Notes: generated from the sequence alone by a model not told the origin. Positions 11,756-22,331 are shown, counted from the stretch's first letter. The stretch is 64,000 nucleotides of DNA from Symbiodinium natans (GCA_905221605.1 CAJNDS010000569.1:780514-844513); one strand, 5' to 3'. Translations and numbers: made by a program.

Positions 11756-13762
11756 ATTTTTGCGAATATGGACTGGCAACTGACCTGGGAAGGCGGCAGG
11801 AACACATGGATGACCTGATGGGTGGATGTGTGGACGGGCAGACGGCGCGGGCAGATGGCAGGACGTAAGAAAACACAGACAGAAAAACTACGTGCAAATA
11901 GCCTGCGTCCGTGAGCCGGAATGGTACTACGCCGCATAGTTAGATGCAATCGAAGAGCCGCGCAGGTATCCTGCAATGCTACTCACCTGTACTTTCCAGG
12001 TAAGGGACCGTTTCTGGTGACGATGGGGGCAAACACTATGCAGACTTATACTATGTGTATATATATATATATATATATATGTATGGTAAAGCGGCGGGCG
12101 ATGCAAGTTGCTGGGGGGTGACTAGCTTAGCCACGACACTGAGTTACTCCTTTCGGCACCTCGCACTTACAACAGGGAGAGAACCACCGACTCCAATCCA
12201 GGACAACCGCGTCCCGGCCATAGTTGCACCGACTTGCTCTGGGTACCTGTGCAGTTGCAGTTAGAGGTGCAGTCCTTGCGCCGATGGCAGCACCATCCAC
12301 AGACGCCACAGATCCCGCCACAGGCCTGTCACTTCGAGGCACTGCCCTGTTTGTTTCGGTTTGCCTTTCGACAAAACAGCAGGAAGTGAGTTCTGTTCTT
12401 CGCTTCCTGCCTCTCCGCCGTCACTTGTGCCCGGCGCGGCATCAGCGTCCTTGGGTGTGGACTAGGGTGCGTGACAAGGGTTGCCGGAAAACAGGCGGGT
12501 GCTTCCCCTCTGACCCTTCTTGCAGCGAAGCTGCTCCGTCCTCACCTGACTTGCGGCGGCGCGAGCACCAACCGCCGGACGAGGTACCTTCACCGTCACC
12601 TTCCTCAGTCTCCTGCCCACAGATTCAAAGGCGAATATGCGTTGGTTTTATCTGGAATGGAAGATGGATGACCGATGGATGTGTGGACATGCAGACGGCA
12701 CGCGCAGACGGCAGGATTTGAGGAAACACAGAGCTGCGACATGCTACAGCATGCGTCCATCAACCTACAAAGCCTATAAGTTAGAATACAACCGAACTGC
12801 CACGACGAAATTTTGCAAAGCTATTCCGCTGTACTTTCCAGGTAAGGGATGGTTTCTGGGGATGATGCGGTCAAACACTATGTAGACTTGTATATTTTAT
12901 ATCCATACATGTATGTATAATCAAACGTACCCCTAATAATAGAAGCGCTTTCCGGAAAATCCCTCCCAAACCGACCCCGCCGTTTACACCCTATTCCGAT
13001 TTAGGGGGGGGGGGGGTTCAGGGCTCCCAAAACCTCAAGCCAACCAACATCTTGAAGCAGCCTAGACCCTGAACCCTTTGGACCCCAAACATGACATTTG
13101 GGTAAAAACCTCCCCCTAATATTAAAAACACATTTCGAGTTTCTATTGGGGGGGGGGGGGGGGGGGACGGCCCGTTTAATACTAGGGGGAAGGGATTATG
13201 AATATCAATATACACAGTACTATATGCTATATGGTATAGCGGCGGGCAATCCAAGTTCGTGGATAAGGGTTAGCTTCGCCAGAGGTGGCACCTCACAGTT
13301 ACAAGAATCGGAGAGAATGGGGAGCAGAATTTCGGCCATACTTGCACCGACTTGCGCTGGGTACCTATGCAGTTACAGGGTGCAGTCCTTGCGCCGATGG
13401 CAGCACCATCCACAGACGCCACAGAGCCCGCCACAGGCCTGTCACTTCGAGGCACTGCCCCGTCTGTTTCGGTTCGCCTTTCGACAATTTCAAAACAGCA
13501 GGCAGTGAGTTCTGTTCTTCGCTTCCTGCCTCTCCGCCGTCACTTGTGCCCGGCGCGGCATCAGCGTCCTTGGGTGCGGACTAGGATGCATGACAAGGGT
13601 AGGCTCACAACGACAACCAGTAAAACGGATGTTGGGGCATGCCGGAAAACAGGTGGGCGCTTTTCCTCGGACCTCATTTGGTCTCGAACTACTTGGGGTT
13701 TCTGCTGCTCGGGGAGTGAGTGCGGGGTTGCCCTTCTTGCAGCGAAGCTGCTCCGTCCTCAC

Positions 13763-13829
13763 CTGACTTGCGGCGGCGCGAACACCAACCACCGGACGAG
13801 GTACCTTCACCGTCACCCGCCTCGGTCTC
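13763..13829 (-). CDS. GWC-module exon E1, array B copy
   Basis: This copy has both splice edges in classic form: acceptor GGGGCAG and donor GTCAG|GTGAGG. It reads ETEAGDGEGTSSGGWCSRRR then KS (67 nt, two codons longer than the array A form). The GT donor here is GC in array A, a substitution that dinoflagellate splicing is known to tolerate. It is the best argument for the minus-strand exon reading. Confidence 0.45.
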
Positions 13830-16284
13830 CTGCCCCACAGCTGCAGATCTCGGGTGGAGTGTGACCAGATGGGTGGATGGATGTATGGACCGCGTGCAAA
13901 CGGCAGGACAAAAGGAGACACCACAGACCAACTACATGCGAATATCATGCGTTCGTGGATCGCGCATAGATACATCCAACCCAAGAGCCACGAACGCATC
14001 CTGCAATGCCATTCCGCTGTACTTTTCAGGTAAGGGACTGTTTCTGCTTATGATGCGTGAGGCCACTACGTATACGATGTAGACTTATACCTATATACTC
14101 AAATATATACATATACATACTACTATCAGTAGAGGGGCGGGCAATCCGGGCAGGCAATTCCAGTTGCTGGATAATGAAAAGCACCACCGACTCCAATTCA
14201 GGGCAACCGAATCCCGGCCATACTTGCACCGACTTGCGCTGGGTACGTGCGCAGCTACAGGGTGCAGTCCTTGCGCCGATGACAGCACCACCCACAGACG
14301 CCACAGAGCCCGCCACAGGCCTGTCACTTCGAGGCACTGCCCCGTCTGTTTCGGTTTGCCTTTCGACAAAACAGCAGGAAGTGAGTTCTGTTCTTCGCTT
14401 CCTGCCTCTCCGCCGTCACTTGTGCCCGGCGCGGCATCAGCGTCCTTGGGTGTGGACTGGGATGCATGACAAGGGTATAGGCTCACAACGACAACCAGAA
14501 AAACGGATGGTCTCGCACTACTTGGGGTTTATGCTGCCCAGGGATTGCCCTTCTTGCAGCGAAGCTGCTCCGTCCTCACCTGACTTGCGGCGGCGCGAAC
14601 ACCAACCGCCGGACGAGGTACCTTCACCGTCACCTTCCTCGGTCTCCTGCCCACAGATTCAAAGGCGAATGTGCATTGGCTTCATCTGCAATGGAAGGCC
14701 GTATGAACAGATGGATGACCAGATCGATGTGTGGACATGCAGACGGCACGAGCAGATGGCAGGCCCTGAGGAAACATAAGCAGAGCTACGACATGCAATA
14801 TCATGCGTCCATGAGCCGGAATGGTACTACACCACATATCGTCAGAATGCCACGAAGGTATCCTATGGAATCCTGCAATCACGGGGCGCAGTCCTTGCGC
14901 CGATGACAGCACCACCCACAGACGCCACAGATCCCGCCACAGGCCTGTCACTTCGAGGCACTGCCCCGTCTGTGTCGGTTTGCCTTTCGACAAAACAGCG
15001 GAAGGTGAGTTCACTTCGCTTCCTGCCTCTCCGTCGTCACCTGTGCCCGTCGAGGCATCAGCGTCCTCAAGGTAGGCTCGCAACCGAAACCAACAGCACA
15101 GGATGCCGGAAGTAAAGGTTAACGCTTCCCCTTCGACCTCCCAGAAGGGCTTGGAGCTCTGCTGCTTGGGGATTCATCAGCTGTTTTTCTTGCGGCGAAG
15201 CTGCTCCGTCACCCGCCTCGGTCTCCTGCCCCGCAGCTTCAAAATTCCGACAATGGGTGGAATAACATAGACGTGTAGTGAATTGTGGACAGGTCACTGT
15301 GCTGGATGGAAGATGGATGGCGAGATGGATGGGTGTATGGACGCCCAGCCGGCGAGGGCAGACGGCAGGACCTAAGAAAACACAGACAGACCAACTACTT
15401 GCAAATAGCTTGTGCTAGTGAACCGGCATGGTACTACACCGAAGTGAGATAAGAGCCACGAAGGTGTATCCTGCATTGCTATTCCGCTCTGTACTTTCCA
15501 GGTCAGGGTCTGTTTCTGAGGACGATACGCTCAGGCACTATGTAGATTTGTACATATATGGTAGCAGGCAATCCAAGTTGCTTGGATAATGATGAACTTA
15601 GCCACCCGAGTTACATGTAAGGTTTTGGAGAGGCGGCACCTCACAGCTAAAACAGGGATGCAACCGAATCCCGGCCATACTTGCACCGACTTGCTCTGGG
15701 TACCTGTGCAGTTACAGGGTGCAGTCCTTGCGCCGATGACAGCACCACCCACAGACGCCACAGATCCCGCCACAGGCCTGTAGCTTGAGGCACTACCCTG
15801 TCTGTTTCTCTTTGCCTTTCGGCAAAGCAGCAGGAAGTGAGGAGCTTTCCCTAAACCCTAAACAGATTCAGTTCTTCGCTTCCTGCCTCTCCGCCGGCAC
15901 TTGTGCCCGCCGTGGCATCTGCGTCCTTCAGTGTGGACCAGGATGTGTGACAAGGGCAGGCTCACAATTTCATGCAGCAAACAAAGGCGAGCGTCTGACC
16001 TCATTTGATCTTGAGCTACTTGGGGTTTCTAATCACTACAGTATACGGTTTTTGTTATGAAACGTATATTGCTTTACGTTTAGACTATTTGTTACATCGC
16101 ATGCTGCATGTCAATATTCTCTATGCTATCATCTACTTCCATTATCTGATTACAATTTTTATACTCTTGAGACTGTGCTATTAGGATAATAAAGGTTTTA
16201 GTATATTTCACCACTACTATTACCACATAAATTTCTCACATTGGTAGGCCGCTATGCCATTATATCATTACATTCTTTGTATCC

Positions 16285-16365
16285 CCTAACCCTAAACCCT
16301 AAACCCTAATCCCTAAACCCTAAACCCTGAACCCTAAACCCTAAACCCTAAACCCTAAACCCTGA
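16285..16365. repeat. Telomere-like CCCTAAA array
   Basis: About eleven heptamers in CCCTAAA orientation with a few variants. The array lies just 3' (minus strand) of the candidate terminal exon at 16379-16470. Confidence 0.8.
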
Positions 16366-16378
16366 TTCTTCTACTAGG

Positions 16379-16470
16379 CGTTTGCAGTCAGCTCGTCTTC
16401 CCCGGCAGGGCCGGAGCCGAAGTCCTCACCGGAAGCAGTGCTTCGATGCGCGCAGCATGCGCAATCCTGG
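16379..16470 (-). CDS. Candidate terminal exon, acidic C-terminus
   Basis: The minus strand has a good acceptor (TTTCTGCCTTCCAG) followed by an open frame that reads DCACCAHRSTASGEDFGSGP, then AGEDELTANA and TAG. It sits between array B and a microsatellite. The partner exon is unknown. Confidence 0.4.
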
Positions 16471-16532
16471 AAGGCAGAAATCCCCAAAGGATGCAGGAAT
16501 GCAACCGAAATTGCCCCCTCTCTCTCTCTCTC

Positions 16533-16533
16533 G

Positions 16534-16564
<31 letters not shown>

Positions 16565-16622
16565 CATATATATATATGTACATATTTCTCTACATACATA
16601 TATATATATATATATATATACA
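16533..16622. repeat. AT/GTATAC microsatellite
   Basis: A TATATA/CATATA tract between a CT run and unique sequence. ORFs across it are low-complexity artefacts. Confidence 0.8.
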
Positions 16623-16689
16623 GGTGTCTACACATTACTTTGTATATGTCTACACAGTTATATGGGTTTGTATCTTAATGGGGAGGCGC

Positions 16690-16860
16690 GCGACACGTGT
16701 TGGGGTCGGGGTATGTTTCGCGGGTATGTTTCGGGGTATGTTTCGGGGGTATGTTTCGGGTATGTTTCGCGGCATCATAAGCTACTTTACCTGCAATTTC
16801 GGGGGTATGTTGCGGGGTATGTTTCGGGGGTATGTTTCGGGGTATGATTTGCGGGTGTGC
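16690..16860. repeat. GGGTATGTTTCGG minisatellite
   Basis: About eight copies of a 12-14 base unit (GGGTATGTTTCGG with a variable G run), interrupted by about 50 bases of unique sequence near 16765-16800. No coding sense. Confidence 0.75.
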
Positions 16861-16869
16861 AACCCGTGT

Positions 16870-16922
16870 GCCCTTCTTAAACCTGAGCCCCCCAAAAAAA
16901 CACAAACCCCCCCCCCCCCCCC

Positions 16923-16955
<33 letters not shown>

Positions 16956-17580
16956 TGTGTATATCTGTATATCTATTATTTACTTACTTATTTATGTGTG
17001 TGTACATATAATATGTGTATATGCGCCCTTGGGGATTTAGGGCTTTGGCTTTTAGGGTTGAGGATTTTTGGAGGGGCCCCCCCCAGCAAAATTTCATATA
17101 CCGCGTTGGGGGGGTCTAGAAGTCGTCATATGGGTACATAGACCTGTTGGGAATGGAAGTTCCAATGTGCCCCGGAGTTCCAGGATTCATGACGACCGGA
17201 TTTCAGTTTCAGGGGTCTGGCCAGGATCCCCAATGTTCGGAAATCCTAAACCCTACACCCAAACATACACTGTCCGCGATAGCCCTTAAGTTGTAGGGTT
17301 TTGGGAGTTTGGGGCTTGGGGTCCCTAACCCTTAGACCCTCAAAAATCTGCAAAGATGTTTGCCCTCAGGCGACGTCGTGCAACCGAAGAAGCGCACTCT
17401 GGGTGCACTTGTAGTACAACTTCAGTATTCCTACAAATGTTCCCGGATTTTCAGAAACTCGAGCCAGGAGAAACCTAGGAAAGAAAGGGCACCTCTTTGG
17501 TTTTAAAGGGGTTTGTAAGGGAACCCAAACCCTAACAAAACGGGATAAGGGCCTACTTCGGGTCTTGGGAAAGCAATCCG
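16870..17580. other. Intergenic stretch without a supported gene
   Basis: It holds a C tract, an A tract and an AT run at 16908-16960, then scattered single heptamers. Nothing coding could be supported. Confidence 0.4.
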
Positions 17581-17589
17581 CCTGACGAG

Positions 17590-17757
17590 TGCCCGATGGT
17601 GGACCCGTATGGCTTCACTATGACTGGCCTCGAAGCCCTAAACCCTGAACAGTTGCCGAGCGCCTCCTCATCCGCCGGAGGGGTAGATGGCTCCTCGCCG
17701 AAGAGCCGGATGGAGTGGATCAGGAACTACCGCACCCAGGGAGCACTTGAACATACT
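17590..17757 (+). CDS. Plus-strand exon of an unknown gene
   Basis: After GACGAG the frame reads CPMVDPYGFTMTGLEALNPE, then a Ser/Gly-rich linker, then RMEWIRNYRTQGALEHT, and may end at ACT|GTACGC. The D-x-Y-G-F start and the W-I-R-N-Y stretch look like ordinary folded-protein sequence. I am not able to name the family. The minus strand is also partly open here, so the strand choice is not certain. It lies upstream of the plus-strand exons at 18482-18875. Confidence 0.45.
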
Positions 17758-17911
17758 GTACGCTGTACCAGAATCCGGGTCATTTGCGTCCTGATTCCGC
17801 CCGCGCATTTGGGGGTTTCTGATATGGGGTACAGTACCTTCTTGGGGTCCTTAGTATAAGGGAATCCTACTATAGTAGTTTAGGCTGGGATCACGCGCCC
17901 CAAGCCGGCTC

Positions 17912-17998
17912 CTAAACCCTAAACCCTAAACCCTAAACCCCAAACCCCAACCCTAAACCCTAAACCATAAACCCCAAACCCTAACCCCTAAACCCTAA
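17912..17998. repeat. Telomere-like CCCTAAA array in a putative intron
   Basis: About twelve variant heptamers (CCCTAAA, CCCCAAA, CCATAAA) between the plus-strand exons at 17590-17757 and 18027. Confidence 0.75.
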
Positions 17999-18026
17999 TC
18001 TTTACCGACCGTGCCTCTGTCCCCAG

Positions 18027-18115
18027 CTGCCCTGCAGGGGTTCGCCGCCGATCCTGACTCGTCCACAGAAACCCTAAACCCCTGCGCCAGGAAGTGCCGC
18101 GACTGCAGTCTTTAC
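18027..18115 (+). CDS. Possible plus-strand exon
   Basis: A good acceptor (CCTCTGTCCCCAG) precedes an open frame reading ALQGFAADPDSSTETLNPCA and then RKCRDCSLYLG. It runs into a fold-back element at 18116. Its phase does not fit the exon at 17590-17757 directly. Confidence 0.35.
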
Positions 18116-18237
18116 TTGGGATCGTCCCCCGGATGCTAACAGTCCTTGGAGATTATAACAGTCCTTACGGTTTATATATTATAGTAGGGGTACTATAATC
18201 CCGATTAAGGACTGCTAGTACAGGGGGAACATCCCAA
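18116..18237. mobile_element. Fold-back element family M, copy 1
   Basis: Starts TTGGGATCGTCCCCC and ends GGGGGAACATCCCAA, with CAGTCCTT inside the left arm and AAGGACTGCTAG inside the right arm. Seven related copies or parts lie elsewhere in the window. It has no coding capacity and is MITE-like. Confidence 0.65.
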
Positions 18238-18481
18238 GTCTTTAGCTTCACAGGAAAATTTCAACAGCTAGCTTCGTATTAAACAGTGGCCCTGAGCTCG
18301 GGAGGGAGGGGGGGGTTTGAGGGTCGAGGGTTTAGGTTAAACTGACCAACTCCATATCCCTGCTATTGTGTCGAACTCTCCTGGAACAAGTGTGTGCACT
18401 CTCCATGGTTCAACCTGAGAGCCCTTGCAACTCAACTGGCCGCTTTTTGGAGGTGCTTTTAAGGCACCAAAATTAGACTAG

Positions 18482-18658
18482 GTACTGTGCCCAATGCCAA
18501 AGGAGACATACAGCGGCCGTACGGCCCGATGCCTTAAACACCGAACCCACTACCCCAAAGCCCGATGCGTCTACTGTACTACTGTCTGCGTTGCCCACTG
18601 TCACTCCTTGCCCCCACGTCGGGATGAGCAGCAGCGGACTGCCTGGAACTTTCTTCAG
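18482..18658 (+). CDS. Plus-strand exon, Cys-rich region
   Basis: The frame is open for exactly 59 codons from an acceptor (GACTAG) to a donor (CTTCAG|GTTTGG). It begins VLCPMPKETYSGRTARCLKH and continues with RCVYCTTVCVAHC, then RRDEQQRTAWNFLQ. The Cys spacing (C-x2-C-x3-C-x3-C after an R-x-R-C-like start) faintly recalls the C-terminal Cys-rich end of PiggyBac-type transposases. That is speculative. A 58-nt GT-AG intron joins it in phase 0 to the next exon. Confidence 0.6.
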
Positions 18659-18716
18659 GTTTGGGGCTGAGGGTGGTTTAGGCTTGAACTACGACTCTTC
18701 GGCTTTATCTGTGTAG

Positions 18717-18875
18717 GTCCTTTGGTTTCACAAAGACTGGAAAATGGCATGTACTAGGACAACAGGAGACAAACGCTTCATCTCAACATTCGATGGCTAC
18801 CGTGCAGGGATGCATGTATGTCCTTCTTGCCCTATACAGAATTGCGCGGCAAAGGAGTTCGGCATGCAAAACTAA
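18717..18875 (+). CDS. Terminal plus-strand exon, Cys-containing C-terminus
   Basis: After a strong acceptor (TTTATCTGTGTAG), 52 codons and a TAA read VLWFHKDWKMACTRTTGDKR, then FISTFDGYRAG, then HVCPSCPIQNCAAKEF. The exon length (159 nt) fits the frame exactly and joins the upstream exon in phase 0. Aromatic and Cys content suggests a folded domain. Family not recognised; a transposase-derived protein is one option. Confidence 0.6.
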   Translation, partial: VLWFHKDWKMACTRTTGDKRFISTFDGYRAGMHVCPSCPIQNCAAKEFGMQN

Positions 18876-19094
18876 TGGGGTCCTTAAGGGAGCGGGGGGG
18901 CGGTTCAACAGGGCACGTGTAACCCAACGGTCCATAGTACTGCCCACTACTCTCTAAGGCTTCCTAAGCTTCCCTAAGGCTCCCAACCATGAACCCTTCC
19001 TTCAGGACCCTATTATAAGAACAAAGAAAAAAACCAAGCAACAAAATTAAAACAAAAATGAAAAAAAACAAACGGTAGAGCAGGCAAGGCCTGC

Positions 19095-19230
19095 CTTGCG
19101 CCGAATCTTCCTGACAGCCTCTCCTTAGTCTCGGAGGCGCTGGGCACTTCTTCCATCGTCCCGGAAAGGAACCCTTTCATCATACGCCTACGAACCCATC
19201 GTAGCTGCTTTTGGTAGTTGCCGAAAAACT
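19095..19230 (-). CDS. Minus-strand exon, basic amphipathic segment
   Basis: An acceptor CTCCTTGCAG precedes an open frame reading FFGNYQKQLRWVRRRMMKGF, then TMEEVPSASETKERLSGRFG, with a GC-type donor (AAG|GCAGGC). The donor side contains GCCTTGCCTGCT, also present at the exons near 42819 and 45166. Probably the downstream part of the gene to its right. Convergent with the plus-strand gene ending at 18875. Confidence 0.55.
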
Positions 19231-19371
19231 CTGCAAGGAGATTTGTAGCTCTAACTACGAACAAGTACGCTTTGGGTCCTTCAGGTAAACCCTACACAGG
19301 GTCCAGGGATAGGGCAACCATCGATGGCCGCCTGAGCCAGCTTGGGACCATCGCGCCCTCCTCCTCCCACG

Positions 19372-19406
<35 letters not shown>
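19372..19406. repeat. Poly-C tract
   Basis: About 30 consecutive C on the plus strand. The poly-Pro and poly-Gly ORFs across it are artefacts. Confidence 0.9.
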
Positions 19407-19407
<1 letters not shown>

Positions 19408-19740
19408 CAAAAACAAAAAAACAAACTCAAAGCTACAAGGTCCCACGCGCAGGTCCGCCCGCTAATTAACATCCGGCGTGGTTTGGGATCGAACTCCTAA
19501 ACCCCAAATAAAAAAGACGTGGGCCCGAAATCCCAGAGAGAATCTTCGATGCAAGACACCCTCAACATAACCCCAAAATCCCATCTTAACAGTTTCCTAA
19601 ATGAGGGCTACCTAATTGGGATCCTTATTCTAAGAAGATCCTACTATTTGGGGACCTATATCGGGGGTCCCCCCTATTTTCGTAAAGCCCCAACCCTAAA
19701 CCCTAAACCCTAAACCCCATTTCGTAAACCCCCCCCCCAC

Positions 19741-19811
19741 CCATGTTTGCTGGGAAAGGCTCCCATGCCCCAGCCGAAGTCAGCCAGTCGCTTGCGACAG
19801 GAGCTCTGGGC
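19741..19811 (-). CDS. Minus-strand mini-exon
   Basis: Acceptor CCGTTAG, then AQSSCRKRLADFGWGMGAFP and SKH, then a GT donor in a G-rich run. It is bounded by TTTAGGG repeats on its right and CCCTAAA on its left (plus strand), the arrangement seen around most exons here. Confidence 0.45.
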
Positions 19812-20105
19812 CTAACGGCAGGGCATGGCCGAAAGGGTTTAGGGTTTAGGGTTTGGGGTTTGGAGTTTAGGGTTTAGGGTTTAGGGTTTGGGGTTTGGGG
19901 TTGAGGGAGCAAAGCATGGCTTTTAAAGGGTTGAGGGCTCTAGGGCTCTGGTTCTTCGACTGGCTTCCGCCGAAAAGCACACACATAGAACCGAAACTTC
20001 GGCGGGGGGTCTCGGTATGATGGAATCCTTTTGGGGTTTAGGGTTTAGGGTTTAGGGTTTAGGGTTTAGGGTTTAATTATGGGGGGTTACGTTGATGCCT
20101 TCAGT

Positions 20106-20238
20106 TCACATGCCCTCGAGGCTAGATCTGAGTTGACCGTACTTAGCGATGTAGGGGAGGCACATGGAGCCACCGCTTACCTTTGAAATATAGGTCTTGT
20201 GCTGACACAGAGAGTCCATTTGGTAGTACTCTCCTGGG
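20106..20238 (-). CDS. Terminal exon of a minus-strand gene (20.1-20.65 kb)
   Basis: Acceptor GTGTGTCTCAG, then one base and 43 codons to TGA, reading PGEYYQMDSLCQHKTYISKV, then GGSMCLPYIAKYGQLRSSLE. The upstream exon ends in AG, so AG plus C gives a Ser codon and the frame is kept. A strong internal donor (AAG|GTAAGC at 20181) could shorten it and splice onward to 19811. Family not recognised. Confidence 0.6.
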
Positions 20239-20327
20239 CTGAGACACACCCAAGATCATACCAAGTCCTAAACCCTAAACCCTTTTTGAACCCAGACTGA
20301 GACAAGCTTGCTGGGATTCCTGCCAAC
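20239..20327 (-). repeat. Short GT-AG intron containing TTTAGGG
   Basis: The 89-nt intron begins GTTGGCAGG, contains AGGGTTTAGGGTTTAGGAC in the middle and ends GTGTGTCTCAG. Its flanking exons are in phase, so this is a small and well-supported case of a heptamer-bearing intron. Confidence 0.6.
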
Positions 20328-20493
20328 CTGAAAGTGATGCAGACAAGGGACTTGTGCCTCTCGGCACCACTGATAACTGCAGGACGACAGCAGAGCACAT
20401 ATGGCCCACCATGCATGAAAGTAGTAAAACTGAAACAAAATCTGTACATCGTCCACGGGCTGCTCACAAACCGCACATGATCACTTCGGAAGA
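20328..20493 (-). CDS. Internal exon of the minus-strand gene at 20.1-20.65 kb
   Basis: The open frame starts FRSDHVRFVSSPWTMYRF, contains an aromatic/Cys-rich middle, and ends ISGAERHKSLVCITF before a GT donor (TTTCAG|GTTGGC). It fits in phase with 20106-20238 on one side and with 20581-20653 on the other (G plus TC gives Val). A second short intron inside the middle part cannot be excluded. Confidence 0.55.
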
Positions 20494-20580
20494 CTCCCAA
20501 CCCACAAGACAGCGGCTAGCCACCTTCCTCACTCAACCTCTTCTCCCTAAACCCTAAACCCTGAACCCTAAACCCTAAAC

Positions 20581-20653
20581 CGTGTTGTGGCATCTCGTTC
20601 CACATTGCTACACGTGGGGCCTTCTTGGATCGCGCTCCAGGCTCCTGGCCCGA
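20581..20653 (-). CDS. Upstream exon of the minus-strand gene at 20.1-20.65 kb
   Basis: Acceptor ACGCAGCAG, then a basic frame containing SKKAPRVAMWNEMPQH, ending in phase 1 at a donor that lies in the repeat itself (G|GTTTAGGGTTTAGGG). The phase agrees with the next exon. Confidence 0.5.
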
Positions 20654-20795
20654 CTGCTGCGTTTTTTCGCCACCCATACACGCCCTAAAACCTCATCAAC
20701 TCTACATAGAATCCTAAACCCCCAACCCCTCAACCCTCAAACCCCTCAACCCCCTCAACCCTCAACCCCTCAACCCTCAAACCTCAACCCTAAAC

Positions 20796-20855
20796 CCTTG
20801 GGCTTCGGCCAACTGGTCCTCAGCTTCCTTCAAAGCTCGTCTGGTCCTCAGCTTG
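20796..20855 (-). CDS. Coiled-coil mini-exon
   Basis: Acceptor TTGTAG, then TRRALKEAEDQLAEAQ, then a donor inside the heptamer (AG|GGTTTAGGG or G|GTTTAGGG). Ala, Glu, Lys and Leu spacing suits a coiled coil. Confidence 0.6.
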
Positions 20856-21411
20856 CTACAACAAGCGCACTGCGGCTCAGGGTTAGGGGTTCAGAGTTTT
20901 AAGGGTTAAGGGCTCAGGGTTGAGAGCTTGGGATCATAATTTCCTGACGAATCGAATGCTTACTATCGGAGACACCAAAAAAGGGTGCAAACCTATTTCC
21001 CCCCCCCCCCCTATACATGAAGTATTGTTGGAGTCCCTAAACCCTAAACCCTAAACCCTAAACCCTAAACCCTAAACCCTGGCTTGGTAGGCTTTGGGGG
21101 GGGTCGAAGTGTTGGGCTCCAGGCTCCTGCAATCTCCTGTGGTGTCCTACATAAAGCCTTATAGGGTGTAGGGCTTATGCTCAAAAGTTTGGGCCCCTTC
21201 GCTTTGCAGCCGACTGTCTCCGACATCTCGACCTCATGGCTTGCCTGGGCGAGAGGAGTTGTTTGGGGTGTCCAAAGTCGCAGGCCCAATGTCCTTCCCC
21301 CACCCTCTCTCAAAGCACAAAGCAAACCAGCAAACCCTAAATCGGAAAACCCTGTACCTGCGGCTCCTTTGGTCCTTTCTCGCCCCGGCCGCCCCCACCA
21401 GCCCGAGTCCC

Positions 21412-21642
21412 TAAACCCTAAACCCTAAACCCTAAACCCTAAACCCTTATAAACCCTAAACCCTAAACCCTAAACCCTAAACCCTAAACCCTAAACCCTA
21501 AACCCTAAACCCTAAACCCTAAACCCTAAACCCTAAACCCTAAACCCTAAACCCTAAACCCTAAACCCTAAACCCTAAACCCTAAACCCTAAACCCTAAA
21601 CCCTAAACCCTAAACCAAACCCTAAACCCTAAACCCCAAAAA
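21412..21642. repeat. Longest telomere-like CCCTAAA array
   Basis: About 32 heptamers, nearly perfect, with one interruption near 21447. It lies at the donor side (minus strand) of the exon at 21654-21714. Confidence 0.9.
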
Positions 21643-21653
21643 CCCCGGCGAGC

Positions 21654-21714
21654 CTTGGTGGATTCAAGCGTCTGCTTCACATCCTGCAGCTGCTCTTCCA
21701 GGGCCTGCTGTGCG
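21654..21714 (-). CDS. Coiled-coil mini-exon
   Basis: Reads AQQALEEQLQDVKQTLESTK on the minus strand, with a likely GC donor (AAG|GCTCGCC) followed shortly by the long TTTAGGG run, and an acceptor GAAAAG. Clear heptad character. Confidence 0.65.
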
Positions 21715-22226
21715 CTTTTCGGGCTTTGGGCCTTAGACTTTCCATCGGTCTAGGGTTTAGGGTTTAGGGCTCAGGGTGTAGGGTTCAAGGCTTTGCTTTG
21801 CTAGGTGCTTCGGGCTCTCCAGCTTTGGCTTACCGGCAGGCTGTCCTCTTGCAAGGGGTTGATTTGAGGACTGGTTGAGAGGTGTTCGCGCTGAGGTCCT
21901 AAACCCTCAGCCTCCAAGATGTTGGTTTGTGAAACATATGTAGGGTGTAGGGTCTATTTGCTATCATGCCAAAACATCATGATGCTTCACAAATATGTAC
22001 ACTTGCAAAATGATGTCTGTCAGTGTGTCTGTCGGCATCTTCCTTTGGAAACTGCTATTAAGGCTACAAAGGTCTAGGGTACCCTTTTGAACTTGAGCCT
22101 TCTTTCCCAGAAAAAACTGGCGTGTGGTTTCGGACCGGGATTCAGCGCTTTGCAAGCAAACTTTGCCACCGATCAAGGCCTTCACTTTCTCCTCCGTCCT
22201 CTTCTTGTGTACCTGCTTATGGCACT

Positions 22227-22329
22227 TTGGGATGTTCACCCTTACACAAGCAATCCTTCAATAGGGATTTAGTACCCCCTACAAGAATCCCGATTAAGGA
22301 CTGTTCGTATAAAAGGGGGAACTTCCCAA
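22227..22329. mobile_element. Fold-back element family M, copy 2
   Basis: Starts TTGGGATGTTCACCC, contains GGATTTAGTACCCCCTAC and CCCGATTAAGGACTGTT, and ends GGGGGAACTTCCCAA. Confidence 0.65.
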
Positions 22330-22331
22330 CA

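Larger units (their letters stand above)
11200..15950 (-). repeat. Tandem array B of GWC-module units (about 6 units)
   Basis: Units start near 11230, 12265, 13380, 14255, 14885 and 15715, with E3, E2 and E1 in the same order as array A (the last unit lacks E1, the fifth has a partial E1). E2 copies lie near 11360, 12400, 13520, 14390, 15010 and 15875; E1 near 11590, 12520, 13763, 14550 and 15190. Units are more alike within array B than to array A, so two rounds of local expansion are likely. Spacers share the run TCCGCTGTACTTTCCAGGTA and conserved AT-rich stretches. Confidence 0.7.

Noticed and set aside
14057-14779. 240-codon plus-strand ORF, the longest in array B
   Set aside because: It runs through the E3, E2 and E1 blocks and their spacers without regard to block edges. 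The minus frame keeps motif and length better. Not fully excluded.
21412-21642. A chromosome end, from the long CCCTAAA array
   Set aside because: Similar arrays occur in both orientations throughout the window and lie next to exons, so this is interstitial sequence.
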